From assembly GCA_963281255.1 (NCBI GenBank), contig OY725498.1:3720001-3784000 (forward strand): a stretch of 64,000 bases of DNA. The letters run 5' to 3'. The position numbers and the translations under genes are program-made. The notes beneath the pieces are model-generated. The model had not been told where the DNA came from and ran no database searches. It saw only the letters and a program-made list of their open reading frames with translations. Positions within the stretch are counted from its first letter, which is position 1, and every line of letters starts with the position of its first letter. This DNA is from Aphrocallistes beatrix (Eukaryota; Porifera; Hexactinellida; Sceptrulophora; Aphrocallistidae). Below are positions 63,419 through 64,000 of this stretch, one piece after another.

Positions 63419-64000
63419 GAGCAAGAGCATATCATAAATTGAGAAGTGAAAAAATATTGAATCATTAACAGCTAGATGTAAAGTTCGAACTTAAGTACGA
63501 ACTTTAAGTAACCTAGTTAAGCACTAAGTTCGAACTTAACTCGTTTTTGCCGAGATCGGTATTCACTAAGATTTAAGTTTGTGCTTAAGTTTAGACTTAA
63601 GTAACAACTTTAAGTAACCTCCAGAGGTGGCTTAAATATTCGTTAGCTTCTAATTATCGACATATAGTCTATTTTCTTTGAAATATCAACACTTATGCCA
63701 TTACATTACATAGAGATTAGCATCTAACTTGTTTTGTTCGTCATTCTATTCCATAATATTGCTTCAATTTCATAACATCATTTGATGTATAAATTTGATT
63801 CATGCCGGTATGCCTAACAATACAACATTTCTAAATTTATCTAAATTAAAGATCTACACAAACTCTACATGTTAATGATTCAATATTTTTTCCCTTCTCA
63901 ATTTATGATATGCTCTTGCTCTTCGATTACTTGTAATTTCAGCTGCTCCGAGAACTGTGGCATTGGTTGATAGAGTACTTCGCAGAGACTAAAACGGATG
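63342..64000. repeat. Inverted repeat at the right edge
   Basis: Bases 63342-63475 are the reverse complement of about 63868-64000, running off the window. The arms contain GAGCAAGAGCATATCATAAA and CGAGAACTGTGGCATTGG. The loop has repeated AAGTTCGAACTTAA and ACTTTAAGTAACCT motifs at 63480-63625. Both arms carry the same splice acceptor and exon start. Confidence 0.85.

Overview
The window is animal (metazoan) nuclear DNA, AT-rich, with sparse, mostly single-exon genes separated by a very dense and nested load of mobile elements. Eukaryotic features include a histone H4 variant, a tetraspanin-like protein, a membrane-anchored acid phosphatase, short introns with GT-AG ends (71 bp and 736 bp), AATAAA signals and THAP-type transposons. 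The expanded coiled-coil/NHL-repeat family, intron-poor genes and lineage-specific multi-pass membrane proteins suggest an early-branching invertebrate such as a sponge. The species cannot be fixed from the sequence alone.

Layout. 1-9 kb: three NHL loci (a first exon running off the left edge, an intact gene, and a pseudogene split by a P-element-like THAP transposon), with a long inverted repeat and two large palindromes. 9.5-11.3 kb: an AidB-like acyl-CoA dehydrogenase in a GC-rich island. 11.4-17.5 kb: repeats, including families carrying bZIP-like and ETS/MEF2-like motifs, around a divergent histone H4. 18-21 kb: a tetraspanin-like gene and an intact coiled-coil/NHL gene. 21.3-23.74 kb: a 39-bp satellite with higher-order structure that stops at the start codon of an acid phosphatase (to 25.0 kb). 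25-33.3 kb: a Tc1/mariner relic, hAT-type MITEs with perfect 8-bp duplications, and two tandem paralogues of an unknown multi-pass membrane family. 33.3-37.3 kb: an NHL gene with a frameshifted first exon, partly copied in inverted orientation. 37.3-40 kb: a second P-like element.

40-57.9 kb is an approximately 18-kb imperfect inverted repeat. Its left arm holds an inserted element with a DDE-transposase-like gene whose first exon encodes a 2A-type ribosome-skipping motif. Its centre holds two broken Ty3/gypsy-like elements. 58-59.75 kb: a gene joining an HMGL-like barrel to an EF-hand. 60-64 kb: tandem repeats, more MITEs and another palindrome at the right edge.

The genes do not form an obvious pathway. 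What unites the window is the mechanism of its rearrangement: P-like terminal repeats, inverted duplication and repeated MITE insertion next to or inside NHL-family genes. The strongest candidates for something new are the 2A-type leader on a DDE transposase, the H4 variant lacking the K16 and K20 equivalents, and the satellite abutting a start codon.
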